NCBI RefSeq assembly: GCF_003326675.1
Contig: NZ_JPWF01000001.1
Coordinates: 480,624 to 544,623, forward strand
DNA: 64,000 bases
From: Thalassospira profundimaris
GTDB lineage: Bacteria > Pseudomonadota > Alphaproteobacteria > Rhodospirillales > Thalassospiraceae
Reading direction: 5' to 3'
The notes under the pieces were generated by a model, which was not told where the DNA came from, ran no database searches, and saw only the letters and a program-made list of their open reading frames with translations. The translations under genes were made by a program, and so were the position numbers. Shown here piece after piece: positions 54,266 to 63,602 of the stretch (its first letter is position 1; each line of letters opens with the position of its first letter).

Positions 54266-55468
54266 ATGACGACCGAAAAAAAGGCTTCCGATAACTGGCG
54301 TGCAGCGACCCGTTCTGTTCGTGGTGGTACCGCGCGCACCGGTTTCTCCGAGACATCCGAAGCCATCTTTATGAATTCCGGCTATGTGTATGAAACCGCC
54401 GCCGAGGCAGAAGCTTCCTTTGATGGCAGCGGGCCGGAACGTTATGTCTATTCACGTTTTGCCAATCCGACCGTGAACATGTTCGAAGAACGTCTGGCGC
54501 TTCTTGAAGGGGCCAAATATTGCCGTGCGACGGCATCGGGCATGTCAGCTGTCTGGAACGCGCTTGCAGCTTGCACCAAGGCCGGTGGCCGTGTGGTTGG
54601 TTCGCGTGCCTTGTTCGGATCGTGTGAATTCATCCTGACCACACTTTTGCCGCGCTATGGCGTTGAAACCGAACTGGTTGACGGAACCGATCGTGCTGCA
54701 TGGGAAGCAGCCCTTTCCAAACCGGCCGATGCGGTTTTCCTTGAAACCCCGTCAAACCCGACCCTTGAAGTGCTTGATATCGCCTTTATTGCCGATCTTG
54801 CCCATAAGGCCGGTGCCAAGGTCGTGGTTGATAACGTTTTCGCGACCCCGATCCTGCAAAAGCCGATGGAGCTGGGTGCTGATATCGTTGTTTATTCCGC
54901 GACCAAGCATATTGACGGTCAGGGACGTTGTCTTGGCGGTGCCATCCTGTTCAATGACAAGGAATGGCATGACGAACATCTGACCACTTTCCTGCGTCAT
55001 ACCGGCCCAAGCATGAGCCCGTTCAACGCATGGGTGCTCCTCAAGGGTCTTGAAACACTTAGCCTGCGCATTGACCAGCATATCCGGAATGCAACAGCCC
55101 TTGCCGAATTCCTGTCGGAACAGCCGCAAGTGTCGCGCGTTATTTATCCGGGACTGAAAAGTCATCCGCAGCATGAACTGGCAATGAAACAGATGTCTGG
55201 ACGCGGTGGTGGATTGATCGCAATCGAGCTTGCCGGTGGTAAAAAAGCAGCCTTCTCGTTGCTTGATAACCTTAAGCTGATTGATATTTCCAACAACCTT
55301 GGTGATGCCAAAAGTCTTGCAACCCATCCCTGGACCACAACGCATCAGCGCGTACCGGCCGAGGACAAGATCACGATGGGCATTACCGAAGGCATGCTGC
55401 GGCTTTCTGTCGGTCTCGAAGACATTGACGACCTGAAAGAAGATATTCTGGCAGCACTTTCCGTATAA
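54266..55468 (+). CDS. metZ: O-succinylhomoserine sulfhydrylase
   Basis: A 400-residue PLP enzyme of the Cys/Met metabolism family. It has the opening TRSVRGGTARTGFSETSEAIFMNSGYVY, YSRFANPTVNMFEERLALLEGA, and the PLP Lys in VVYSATKHIDGQGRCLGGAI; SLATHPWTTTHQ closes the active site. It makes homocysteine from O-succinylhomoserine and sulphide. I chose ATG 54266 because TAGGAG lies 7 bases upstream and the earlier in-frame codons overlap the leader terminator. Expression is controlled by the SAM-II element. asd, at 42704, supplies the same pathway. Confidence 0.94.
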   Translation: MTTEKKASDNWRAATRSVRGGTARTGFSETSEAIFMNSGYVYETAAEAEASFDGSGPERYVYSRFANPTVNMFEERLALLEGAKYCRATASGMSAVWNALAACTKAGGRVVGSRALFGSCEFILTTLLPRYGVETELVDGTDRAAWEAALSKPADAVFLETPSNPTLEVLDIAFIADLAHKAGAKVVVDNVFATPILQKPMELGADIVVYSATKHIDGQGRCLGGAILFNDKEWHDEHLTTFLRHTGPSMSPFNAWVLLKGLETLSLRIDQHIRNATALAEFLSEQPQVSRVIYPGLKSHPQHELAMKQMSGRGGGLIAIELAGGKKAAFSLLDNLKLIDISNNLGDAKSLATHPWTTTHQRVPAEDKITMGITEGMLRLSVGLEDIDDLKEDILAALSV

Positions 55469-55500
55469 CGGAAAAAGATGCAGTAATCCTGATATCAAAG

Positions 55501-55531
55501 CGGCCCGTACGATGTGCGGGCCGTTGCTTTT
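55501..55531 (+). terminator. Terminator of metZ
   Basis: CGGCCCG (55501-55507) and CGGGCCG (55517-55523) with a longer near-complementary GTAC/GTGC inner part, followed by TTGCTTTT. Confidence 0.75.
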
Positions 55532-55692
55532 CAATGGGGGACATACACGCATGTCCCGTTGGCAGGCAGGGTGTTTCGCGACTATTGTGACTGGCCACTG
55601 GTACTTCTGTTGTCGACTGTCTACATATGGCTGATCAATCTCAGTCTTGGCTGACACACAATGAATGGAACACATTTGGCCCGGAGACGTGC

Positions 55693-56085
55693 ATGTATTC
55701 GACCGTAACCCACGATATCAAGGTTTCGGTACAACCCGTATTCCTTGAGGATGAATCCGATCCCGAAAGCCACCGTTATGTCTGGGCTTACAGGATCGAG
55801 ATTGAAAATCTTGGATCCAAAACTGTCCAGTTGCTTAACCGTTACTGGCGGATCACGGATTCACGCGGGGCAACCCAGGAAGTCAAAGGCCCCGGTGTCG
55901 TTGGCGAACAACCCGTTCTGGCAGGCGGGGAACGTTTTAACTACACAAGCGGTGCCCCCTTGGCGACACCAAGCGGCTTCATGGTCGGGACCTATGAAAT
56001 GACGGATATGGATGGAAATCACTTTGATATTGCCATTCCGGCCTTTTCTTTGGACAGTCCCCATGGGCAACATACCGTAAACTAG
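55693..56085 (+). CDS. apaG: ApaG protein
   Basis: A 130-residue fibronectin-III-like protein. [74 protein letters not shown] are the conserved ApaG blocks. The role is uncertain; it has been linked to magnesium and cobalt homeostasis and diadenosine phosphates. The ATG at 55693 has GGAG 6 bases upstream and gives the usual length; an ATG at 55627 would add 22 residues without family likeness. Confidence 0.92.
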   Translation: MYSTVTHDIKVSVQPVFLEDESDPESHRYVWAYRIEIENLGSKTVQLLNRYWRITDSRGATQEVKGPGVVGEQPVLAGGERFNYTSGAPLATPSGFMVGTYEMTDMDGNHFDIAIPAFSLDSPHGQHTVN

Positions 56086-56155
56086 GATAAAAGCGGGTCA
56101 GGAGCCCCACCAAGGCGGGAAGCAATTCCGCCAGGAAAAGATAAAAGGATTTAGT

Positions 56156-56746
56156 ATGTGCAGCGAACATAGCGCCGTAAAACGCCCAACCCGGGAAGAA
56201 GCAGAAGACGCGGTACGCACGCTCCTTCGCTGGGCGGGGGATGACCCCGATCGTGAAGGATTGCTTGGAACTCCTGATCGTGTCGTGCGCTCCTATGGTG
56301 AATTCTTTGCCGGTTATCAGCAGGATCCGGCAGAAATTTTGCGCCGGACTTTTGAAGAAACCGACGGCTATGACGAGATGGTCGTGTTGCGCGACATTCG
56401 CGTCGAATCCTATTGCGAACATCACATGGTTCCGATCATCGGTGTGGCCCATGTCGCCTATTTGCCGCGTCGCCGTGTTGTGGGGATTTCCAAACTTGCC
56501 CGCGTGGTCGAAGTTTATGCCAAGCGTCTGCAGATTCAGGAAAAAATGACTGCACAGGTCGCCAACACCATTCAGGAAGAACTTGATCCGCTTGGTGTTG
56601 CAGTGGTGATTGATGCCAACCATCAATGCATGAGCACACGCGGCGTTCACAAGACCGGTGTTTCGATGGTCACCAGCCGGATGCTTGGCGCATTTCGTGA
56701 TGATCCGATCACCCGCCGCGAATTCTTTGCAATGATCGGTCGCTGA
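56156..56746 (+). CDS. folE: GTP cyclohydrolase I
   Basis: A 196-residue enzyme. [21 protein letters not shown], the zinc-binding [37 protein letters not shown] and [11 protein letters not shown] are all present. It converts GTP to dihydroneopterin triphosphate, the first step of folate synthesis. AAAAGGA lies a few bases before the ATG. The gap to apaG is 70 bases. Confidence 0.96.
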   Translation: MCSEHSAVKRPTREEAEDAVRTLLRWAGDDPDREGLLGTPDRVVRSYGEFFAGYQQDPAEILRRTFEETDGYDEMVVLRDIRVESYCEHHMVPIIGVAHVAYLPRRRVVGISKLARVVEVYAKRLQIQEKMTAQVANTIQEELDPLGVAVVIDANHQCMSTRGVHKTGVSMVTSRMLGAFRDDPITRREFFAMIGR

Positions 56747-56766
56747 TCACGGGTTTTGCAATGACG

Positions 56767-56800
56767 AAAAAGGCCGCAGCGTAATGCTGCGGCCTTTGTT
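56767..56800. terminator. Bidirectional terminator between folE and the cytochrome gene
   Basis: AAAGGCCGCAGC (56769-56780) and GCTGCGGCCTTT (56786-56797) are a perfect 12-bp stem with loop GTAAT, with A-run and T-run flanks. Confidence 0.92.
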
Positions 56801-56826
56801 GTTTCGGTGATATCTACCCGGGCAGA

Positions 56827-57285
56827 CTATTCACGGAAATCGGTATGGCAGGATTTGCAGGTACGCAGCATCGTGCCAAGCGCGCCTTTGAATTCATCTT
56901 CGGAACCATTGCCCGCGGCCACCGTCTTAAGGGCGTTGGCGCTGGTTTGCAGTTCGGCCGCAAGGTCGGTGAATTTTGACCAGTCGGTCCAGATATCGCC
57001 AAGGGCCTCGGATGGCTTTTCGTTGCTGCCTTCCGGGAACAGGCTGGTGAAGTTTTCGCCGGCATGGCTTTCAATGATGCCAGCCGATTCTGCAACCTTG
57101 GCCGGGTCATAGGGCAAGGCGCCTTTCATCATCGGAACCATGATCTTGACCTGCTGGCCGATGGCTTTCATGCCGTCCATACGTTTTTCGATAACGCCCG
57201 ATGCGCCTTCATGGGCGATGGCGGCGATGCTGGCTGTCATGGAAATGGCCAAGACGGCCCCTGCTACAAATTTCAACTCTCTCAT
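56827..57285 (-). CDS. Cytochrome c' (class II c-type cytochrome)
   Basis: A 152-residue periplasmic protein with a signal (FVAGAVLAISMTASIAAIA), a four-helix bundle, and the haem-binding CKSCH close to the C-terminus (MLRTCKSCHTDFRE), the mark of class II cytochromes. RMDGMKAIGQQVKIMVPMMKG places Met and Ile near the open haem face. Such proteins bind NO and may protect against it. Monocistronic between two terminators or control regions. Confidence 0.93.
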   Translation of the reverse strand: MRELKFVAGAVLAISMTASIAAIAHEGASGVIEKRMDGMKAIGQQVKIMVPMMKGALPYDPAKVAESAGIIESHAGENFTSLFPEGSNEKPSEALGDIWTDWSKFTDLAAELQTSANALKTVAAGNGSEDEFKGALGTMLRTCKSCHTDFRE

Positions 57286-57325
57286 CCCTTATCTTTAGCG
57301 ATCCCTGTGTGCGTTCGGGCCTGTA

Positions 57326-58186
57326 TCAGCACCCGAAGCGCATCAGAATATTTTCAACTGCGCCAATATAGGGCGCACCAAACAGTCTTACATGAACCAA
57401 TAGGGGGTAAAGGTTATATAAATCTCTACGTTCTTCGAAGAACCCCGGTTCAATGGGCAGTATTTCGTTATATCGTCCGAAAAAGGCGGGACCAAGATCG
57501 CCAAACAGCGTACCGAATGCCAGTTCAATCTCGCGATCACCGTAATAAAGTGCCGGATCAATCAATCCTGCCAGCTTGCCATCCTGGCACAGAATATTTC
57601 CGCCCCATAAATCACCATGCAGTAAGGCAGCAGTTGGTTTGTCAGGGATCAAACCATCAAGCTTGTCAATCAGACGATCAATACGTGCGGTGGTGGATGC
57701 GGACAATTGGCCGCCCTGATGGGCAGCTTGTGCTATATGACGCAGCCTGTGTTCGCCAAAGAATGTCACCCAGCTTTCTGTTTGCGGATTGGGTTGGGGA
57801 AGCCCGCCAATCAGGGTGTCGAATTCAAGCCCAAAGGTGGTTGCCGTAATCCTGTGCTGTGCTGCCAGTTGTTCGGCCAGATCACGCTGAACGCGTTGCG
57901 ACATCTGATTGTCATTGGCCATGTAATCCATGACCAGACAGGCATTGTCGGCGTGTAAAACCGACGGGCAGTGGATTGGTGAATGTCGCGCAAAATATCG
58001 CAACATTCGTGCCTCAATCTTAAGATCGCTGTTTGCCAAATGACTTTGTTTGATGACCAGCAATCGGCCAGATCCAAGTTCAACCCGTGTGACACTTGCC
58101 ATCGTTCCACCTGACAGGTTCGAGATACTGGCAACGACGTCACTGGTCAGGTTTTCAATCAGGTCTTTCAGGGCGCTATTGTGCAT
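57326..58186 (-). CDS. Fructosamine/ketosamine-3-kinase family protein
   Basis: A 286-residue protein of the APH-like kinase fold. It has the Gly-rich start with TRVELGSGRLLVIKQ (ATP Lys), ARMLRYFARHSPIHCPSVL, the catalytic loop LLHGDLWGGNI and the metal site GLIDPALYYGDREIELA, then FFEERRDLYNLYPLLVHVRLFG typical of fructosamine kinases. It phosphorylates glycated amines, allowing deglycation. The phosphatase gene lies 22 bases upstream on the same strand, a frequent partner in this family. Confidence 0.92.
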   Translation of the reverse strand: MHNSALKDLIENLTSDVVASISNLSGGTMASVTRVELGSGRLLVIKQSHLANSDLKIEARMLRYFARHSPIHCPSVLHADNACLVMDYMANDNQMSQRVQRDLAEQLAAQHRITATTFGLEFDTLIGGLPQPNPQTESWVTFFGEHRLRHIAQAAHQGGQLSASTTARIDRLIDKLDGLIPDKPTAALLHGDLWGGNILCQDGKLAGLIDPALYYGDREIELAFGTLFGDLGPAFFGRYNEILPIEPGFFEERRDLYNLYPLLVHVRLFGAPYIGAVENILMRFGC

Positions 58187-58207
58187 GGGGGAAATGATGG
58201 CACGTAA

Positions 58208-58684
58208 TCAAAGGGCATGTTTCTGCCGGATATGGATCAACAGGTTGTTTGACGTTTGTTCGATCATGTCAAAGACATGAACAAACCCGTTTGTCCCACC
58301 GTAATAGGGATCGGGAACGCTTTGCCCGACCATATCGGGATGATAATCAAGGAACAGTTCGATCTTGGCCTGGTTGGCAGATGGTGCCTGACGACGCATG
58401 TCGCGCAAATGTCCGTCATCCATTGCCAGTATATAGTCAAACTGCACGTAGTCGGACGGTTTGATCTTGCGTGACCGAATATCGCTTAAATCATACCCCC
58501 GGCTTTTTGCCATTTCGCTGGATCGGGGATCGGGAAGTTCGCCAACGTGATAGGCGGATAATCCGCAGCTATCGACGCTGATCAAATCAGAGAGCCCTGC
58601 CTCGTCAACGATTTTGCGGAACACACCATCTGCCGTCGGTGACCGACAGATGTTGCCGGTACAAACAAAAAGAACCTTGATCAC
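58208..58684 (-). CDS. Low molecular weight protein-tyrosine phosphatase
   Basis: A 158-residue phosphatase. The P-loop VLFVCTGNICRSPTADGVF lies at the start and the catalytic Asp is in SVPDPYYGG near residue 125. GTG at 58684 sets the strand beta 1 just before the loop, as in other members; the ribosome site is weak, and the frame is open to 58828. It removes phosphate from Tyr or small molecules, and with the neighbouring fructosamine kinase may act on sugar-phosphate adducts. Confidence 0.9.
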   Translation of the reverse strand: MIKVLFVCTGNICRSPTADGVFRKIVDEAGLSDLISVDSCGLSAYHVGELPDPRSSEMAKSRGYDLSDIRSRKIKPSDYVQFDYILAMDDGHLRDMRRQAPSANQAKIELFLDYHPDMVGQSVPDPYYGGTNGFVHVFDMIEQTSNNLLIHIRQKHAL

Positions 58685-58865
58685 ACTATCAATCCGCTCG
58701 TGAGTATTTGAAAGAACGCCCAGACTGACATGCGGGGCAAAATCGGGCAATGACGGTAATCTGGTGTCGCGGCGGGTTTCCAACGCTGATCGGCCTGATT
58801 TGCTCTTTATGTAACAGCTTCGTGACATTTTGGATCGTGCGCTGACAGTGTGATTAATAGTTTGT

Positions 58866-59861
58866 ATGATCGCGCCATTGTTCGAAGTTTGGCGTGATTT
58901 GATGCAAGAATTTGTTTCTTTCGGATTGCATGTTGCCCTGATCCGGCAATTGGCCTGGTTGCCGCGCGGTTATGATCTGGTGCCCGCGGGTACAGTTGTG
59001 ACATCTGCCAAGCTGCGCAGCATCATGCTCGCACTGGAAGAAACAAATGGTCCTGCCGTTTTGGTGCGCCTTGGTCGCCATCTTGCTGCCAAGGAACAGG
59101 AACCGGTTCTGACCATGTTGCGCCATTCGGCGACGCCTTCGGTGATCGCAGATCGCTGGCGACGACTGGAAGGCTATTCCCACGCCCGTGCCCGCAGTGA
59201 TTTTTCCATTACCGGTAAATCGATGAACATCCATCGCGGTGTCGTTCGCGGACAACCTCCGGCACGGGTCGAGAACCTTTTATTGCAGGGCTTCCTGATC
59301 GGTTTGCTCGAAGCTGCCGGGGCCGAAAATATCGACGGAACAATCCTGCCAAGTCATGGTCCGGCGATCCGTGTGGTGCGCAAAGGCCGGATTAACAACA
59401 AACTTGATTTCACCGGGCGCGGGCTTCGGTTCAGGATTAACTGGAACAGTTTTGAACCGGTATCGTCCTCCTATCCGTTTATGGCCAATATGCCGGGATC
59501 GGCGCCATCGCTTGGCGGGCAACGTCCGATCGTGCGTCAGCTTTGCGGCGTTCTTGAACAGGATATCGGACGCAGCTGGTCGATTGATGAAGTTGCGGCC
59601 GCCCTTGATACATCCGGGCGGACATTGCAGCGCCGCCTGCAACAGGCCAGCAATCGCTTTTCCGATGTCTTGCGGATCGTGCGTGTGCGCGAAGCCTGTC
59701 GTTTGTTGTCTGGTACAAGTCTTTCGGTAGGGGAAATCGGCTTTTGGTGCGGCTTTACCGACAATGCCCATTTTTCGCGTGATTTCAGGCGATTGATGGC
59801 AATGCCGCCGTCTGTTTACCGCGAAGCAAGCATCAGTCACGCCGGCCTGACCCGAGCATAA
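58866..59861 (+). CDS. AraC-family transcriptional regulator
   Basis: A 331-residue regulator. The N-terminal part (about 20-200) resembles the arabinose-binding-like domain of OruR-type proteins; the C-terminal part (about 225-325) is the double helix-turn-helix (WSIDEVAAALDTSGRTLQRRLQQASNRFSDVLRIVRVREACRLL and SVGEIGFWCGFTDNAHFSRDFRRLMAMPPSVYRE). Its target is unknown; the unrecognised gene 122 bases downstream is one possibility. Confidence 0.9.
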   Translation: MIAPLFEVWRDLMQEFVSFGLHVALIRQLAWLPRGYDLVPAGTVVTSAKLRSIMLALEETNGPAVLVRLGRHLAAKEQEPVLTMLRHSATPSVIADRWRRLEGYSHARARSDFSITGKSMNIHRGVVRGQPPARVENLLLQGFLIGLLEAAGAENIDGTILPSHGPAIRVVRKGRINNKLDFTGRGLRFRINWNSFEPVSSSYPFMANMPGSAPSLGGQRPIVRQLCGVLEQDIGRSWSIDEVAAALDTSGRTLQRRLQQASNRFSDVLRIVRVREACRLLSGTSLSVGEIGFWCGFTDNAHFSRDFRRLMAMPPSVYREASISHAGLTRA

Positions 59862-59983
59862 ACATTACCTGACCCGGAAATCAGGTCAAATGCGGATAAT
59901 TGACCTGCTCCCCGTCCTTGTTTATCAGCAGCACCAAGACGGTACGAACCGTATCGTACCCCACTTGCATCCACGAGGCTGCC

Positions 59984-61249
59984 ATGACCGACGCATTCGA
60001 TTCCGACAATCAATATTCCGGGTTTCTGCCGCCGCGCTTTCGCGACCGGCTCGATGCCGATGATGTGACGGTCAAAACCTGGACAGTCGGGGATGCGTTG
60101 CCGGACCATTCGGTTCCGGACCTTCCGGCACCGTTATCAGTGTTCTTTGATCTGGTTGCGCCATCGGCTGAACGGGCCGGTGCGTCTGGCTTCGCCATGC
60201 TATGGCTTGATCGTCATCCGCATGAAGAACCGGGCTGGCGCTTGTCGGTCGGGCATGCTGGTGATGTTGATACACTTGAAACCGCGGTAGCCAAGCCGCT
60301 TGCACGTCTTGTCGGCGCAATGTCGATGGCGGAATTTGAAACCGAAAACTGGCATATGACCCGGCCTTTATGGCGCAAACGGTCCGAACCGGTCCGTCTG
60401 GTGTTCTGGGGAAGCTTTGCCAAGCATGCGCGCGCGGTTCTGGCCCACGGGGATGGCGCATCATTTTATCAGCCGCTGGGGGCGGGGCTTCGCGCCGATC
60501 ATGTCGCGGCAAGCCTGCCACTGCTTGAAGATATGCTGGGTGATCCGTTCCTGATCGGCGGTATGGGGTTTGAAGATGCCTTGCGTCTTGGGATATCGCT
60601 TGGCCGGGCGCATCTGATCGAAAGCTGGATCGAGGCCGGCGGCCCGGAAAAGGAACCCTATTTCCGACCCATGCGCATCTGGCATCAGGCATGGCTTGCC
60701 AATGCCTTGATCGATCCTGCGGTGGCAAGCCTTGCCATGTCGGGCAAGCCGCCGATGCCTGCCCTTGATTTTGCCGCGAACAGCACACCCGATACCCGTC
60801 GTCGGTCCCTTGATGAGGTTTCTGGCTGGTTGACCTCGGTCTTCTTTACCGATGAACAACCGGCCTTGCGCAATGCCTTTGTTGCCGGGGTGCAAAATGC
60901 GGTGTGGCTTGATAGCGACCTGCAACAATATCTTCAGCCGCAACAACGAACCGAAATCGTGCAGGGCCTGATGCCCTATTGCCGCTGGTTCCTTGCGATG
61001 GCGCTTTATAATCATCTGGGCAATCTGGCGGCCGGAACGGCACGTGCTGATCAGATTGAATTTTACAGTACACTTGTTGATGCCTTGCCGGAACTTTCTC
61101 CGCTTGGTGAACTGGCGACCCAGCGCGATATCGAACTTCATATCATCCGCATTGATGCCGCCCGTGCGGCATCGGCCTTCGATACGCTGGTGCTGCCATT
61201 CTGCGATATTTTGATGCCGCGATGCCAGTTTGATGCAGCGCGCTCCTGA
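59984..61249 (+). CDS. Unrecognised 421-residue protein
   Basis: I do not recognise a family. The protein is soluble, acidic and rich in Ala, Leu and Trp. The N-terminal third has beta character with VFFDLVAPSAERAGASGFAMLWLDRH and LSVGHAGDVDTLETAVAKPL; the rest is mostly helical with DPFLIGGMGFEDALRLGISLGRAHLIESWIE and LMPYCRWFLAMALYNHLGNL. No signal or membrane helix, metal motif or P-loop is seen. ATG 59984 has GAGG 6 bases upstream; the frame is open from 59900. A strong terminator follows, so it forms a single-gene unit after the AraC gene. Confidence 0.7.
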   Translation: MTDAFDSDNQYSGFLPPRFRDRLDADDVTVKTWTVGDALPDHSVPDLPAPLSVFFDLVAPSAERAGASGFAMLWLDRHPHEEPGWRLSVGHAGDVDTLETAVAKPLARLVGAMSMAEFETENWHMTRPLWRKRSEPVRLVFWGSFAKHARAVLAHGDGASFYQPLGAGLRADHVAASLPLLEDMLGDPFLIGGMGFEDALRLGISLGRAHLIESWIEAGGPEKEPYFRPMRIWHQAWLANALIDPAVASLAMSGKPPMPALDFAANSTPDTRRRSLDEVSGWLTSVFFTDEQPALRNAFVAGVQNAVWLDSDLQQYLQPQQRTEIVQGLMPYCRWFLAMALYNHLGNLAAGTARADQIEFYSTLVDALPELSPLGELATQRDIELHIIRIDAARAASAFDTLVLPFCDILMPRCQFDAARS

Positions 61250-61265
61250 TCAGGGTCATTGAAGG

Positions 61266-61301
61266 AAAAAGGTCCGCCGGATTGCTCTGGCGGACCTTTT
61301 T
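61266..61301. terminator. Bidirectional terminator
   Basis: GGTCCGCC (61271-61278) and GGCGGACC (61289-61296) with A-run and T-run flanks, between two convergent genes. Confidence 0.9.
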
Positions 61302-61328
61302 GTTTTATCGGTACGGTTTGATGTGGGC

Positions 61329-62756
61329 TTATTGCGGCCCGACATAGGCCGGGATCGGTCGGCGCGACACAATCGCAAACCGTATGGCCAAGCCCGTGGC
61401 CGCGACCAGACTGGCAAGCGCAATACCCCAGAAAAGTCCCGGAACCCCCATCTCAAAGACAAAGGTCAGGACATAACCCGCCGGGATCATGACAAAGATA
61501 TAGGACACCAGATGCAATATGGTTGGTGCCCATTTGTCTCCGGCCCCGCGCAACGCACTGATGGCGGCATTCTGTCCGCCATCGGTCGGGAAAATGATCG
61601 GCATCAACACCAGAACCGAAACCGTGGTCGCAATCACGGCGACATCCTGTGTGAACAGATGTGATACGCCATCCGGGAACAGAAAGATCGGAATGCTGAG
61701 CACGAACATCACCGCCATCGTGGTCAGATATCCGATCCAGCCGGCAAGCGCCATGTCGGGCCGGTCGCGCCGCCCATAGGCAATCCCGACACGCACCGAT
61801 GTTGCCGATGCCAGTCCAAGCGCCACCATGAACATCAGCGCCAGCATTGTCATCGCAATGCCGTAACTTGCCGCAGCAACCACGCCAAGCCGTCCGGCAA
61901 AAAGCTGCATGGCAGCAAAGGCACTGGTTTCCATGCCCTGGCTGGCACCAGCAGCATAGCCAAGATGACGGGCATCGCGCGATCCCCGCCACCATCCGGC
62001 AAAGCCTTTGCGAATGCCATACAGATCATGGCTTTTCATCAACAGGACATAGGCCAACAGAATAAGGGCCATGGTCCAGCGAATGACGCTTGATGTCCAA
62101 GCCGCCCCCTCTGCGCCAAGTTCGGGCAGGCCGAAGGCGCCGTAAACCAGACCATAATCAAGCACCAGATTGATCAGATTGGCGATGATCATCACGATCA
62201 TGCCCGGTAACGGGCGCTGCAATCCTTCAAGGAAAAAGGCACAGGTGGTATAGATCAGGGCGGCGGGCATCCCGATCGACAAGATGATGGCCAGTCGTCC
62301 GGCATGGGTGGCAATTTCATCGGGCTGTCCGGTAACGATAAACAGCCACTCTGCCTGCCAGGTCAGGAAGGTAAAGGCGATACCGATCAAAATGGTATAG
62401 GGCATGGCATGGCGCCAGACCGCACCGGCTGCTTGCCAGTCTTCGCGCCCCTTGGCATGGGATGTCAGGATCATGACCCCGGTCAAAAGACCGATGCCGG
62501 TCACCATCAAGGACGTAAATGGCGCGTGCGCAACGTTCAGATAGGCCAGCTCCGCACTGTCGTAGTTGCCGACAATGATGGTGTCGACAACCGCCATGAT
62601 CAACATTCCAAGCCGGGCGATGGTTACCGGCAGGGCAAGGCGAAACAGCTCGCTTAGATGGCGCTTGACCCGGTTATCGGGATAAAGCGGGGTTGGTGAT
62701 GCGGCGGGATCTGGCGGCGGAGTGGCCGCTGTCCCGTCTTGTGGGGCAAGGGTCAT
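61329..62756 (-). CDS. MATE-family efflux transporter
   Basis: A 475-residue membrane protein with 12 predicted helices in two similar halves. The first half begins LFRLALPVTIARLGMLIMAVVDTIIVGNYDSAELAYLNVA and the second repeats the pattern at GYAAGASQGMETSAFAAMQLFAGRLGVVAAASYGIAM, the MATE signature. It exports cations or drugs by H+ or Na+ antiport; the substrate is unknown. The N-terminus is Pro-rich (TPPPDPAASPTP). It may share a transcript with the glycerophosphodiesterase gene upstream. Confidence 0.93.
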   Translation of the reverse strand: MTLAPQDGTAATPPPDPAASPTPLYPDNRVKRHLSELFRLALPVTIARLGMLIMAVVDTIIVGNYDSAELAYLNVAHAPFTSLMVTGIGLLTGVMILTSHAKGREDWQAAGAVWRHAMPYTILIGIAFTFLTWQAEWLFIVTGQPDEIATHAGRLAIILSIGMPAALIYTTCAFFLEGLQRPLPGMIVMIIANLINLVLDYGLVYGAFGLPELGAEGAAWTSSVIRWTMALILLAYVLLMKSHDLYGIRKGFAGWWRGSRDARHLGYAAGASQGMETSAFAAMQLFAGRLGVVAAASYGIAMTMLALMFMVALGLASATSVRVGIAYGRRDRPDMALAGWIGYLTTMAVMFVLSIPIFLFPDGVSHLFTQDVAVIATTVSVLVLMPIIFPTDGGQNAAISALRGAGDKWAPTILHLVSYIFVMIPAGYVLTFVFEMGVPGLFWGIALASLVAATGLAIRFAIVSRRPIPAYVGPQ

Positions 62757-62852
62757 GCAAACGTTTCCTGTTTATAATTGTCGCCACCCGAACAGATGAT
62801 GGTGGTGGCATATCCTGTTCGGGGGGCGTTTATGGGCCCGTTATGCGGGCAG

Positions 62853-63602
62853 TTATCTGTGGGCAGCGAACGGACGACGTGGGATCGCTGCAAGCAATTT
62901 CGCCGGATCGTCGGTGATGACCGATGTCACGCCCCAGGAAAACAGCTCCTTCGCCCGGTCAACATCATTAATGGTATAGCAAACCAGTGGTATGCCGGCA
63001 TCGACAATCTCGGCGGCACTAACCGGGGTCAGGGCCGCATGATCGATATGGATGGCGGATGCACCAAGGCGCTCATATTCGGTTTTCCAGTCCTTGGGCA
63101 GGGTTTCAAGCAACCATCCGCATGGCAGTTCCGGGGCATGTTTGCGCATTTCGGCAACCGCGATATCGTCAAAGCTCGAAATCAGGATCGGCAGATCGCG
63201 TGCGCGCTTCAGTTCGGCGATCACTTCATGGCACAGACGTACCGGATCACAGCCCGACGGTTTGATTTCGAGGTTCGCGCCCATCTCCATATAGAAAAGG
63301 GTCTCAAGCGTATCTGAAAGGGTCGGAATGCGTTCACCCTTATATATGTCTGAAAACCAGCCACCGGCATCAAGGGCGCGTAAGGATGCAAGATCGCTGT
63401 GGTGAATCGGACCTGTGCCGTTGGTGGTGCGCTCCAAGGTGTCATCGTGAATCAGAACGCATTTGTCATCGGAACTTAGCGTCACATCGCACTCGATCCA
63501 TTTTGCACCACGGGCACCGGCAACGCGAAATGCGGCAATGGTGTTTTCCGGGGCTTCAATCGATGCGCCACGATGGGCGACAATATGCGGAATATTGATC
63601 AC
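62853..63602 (-). CDS. ugpQ: Glycerophosphodiester phosphodiesterase
   Basis: A 249-residue cytoplasmic TIM barrel. HIVAHRGASIEAPENTIAAF has the catalytic HRG and the ENT motif, KWIECDVTLSSDDKCVLIHDDTLERTTNG the metal-binding Glu/Asp, and ANLEIKP the next Glu. It cleaves glycerophosphodiesters to glycerol-3-phosphate and an alcohol. GTG 63602 has AAAAGG about 9 bases upstream; GTG 63620 would add 6 residues. Confidence 0.92.
   Translation of the reverse strand: MINIPHIVAHRGASIEAPENTIAAFRVAGARGAKWIECDVTLSSDDKCVLIHDDTLERTTNGTGPIHHSDLASLRALDAGGWFSDIYKGERIPTLSDTLETLFYMEMGANLEIKPSGCDPVRLCHEVIAELKRARDLPILISSFDDIAVAEMRKHAPELPCGWLLETLPKDWKTEYERLGASAIHIDHAALTPVSAAEIVDAGIPLVCYTINDVDRAKELFSWGVTSVITDDPAKLLAAIPRRPFAAHR

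Noticed and set aside
53991..54269. 92-codon open frame on the plus strand
   Set aside because: It runs through the promoter, riboswitch and terminator of metZ, which explain the conservation-like structure better.
54752..55675. 307-codon open frame on the minus strand
   Set aside because: Mostly antisense to metZ, with no start context and no recognisable domain.
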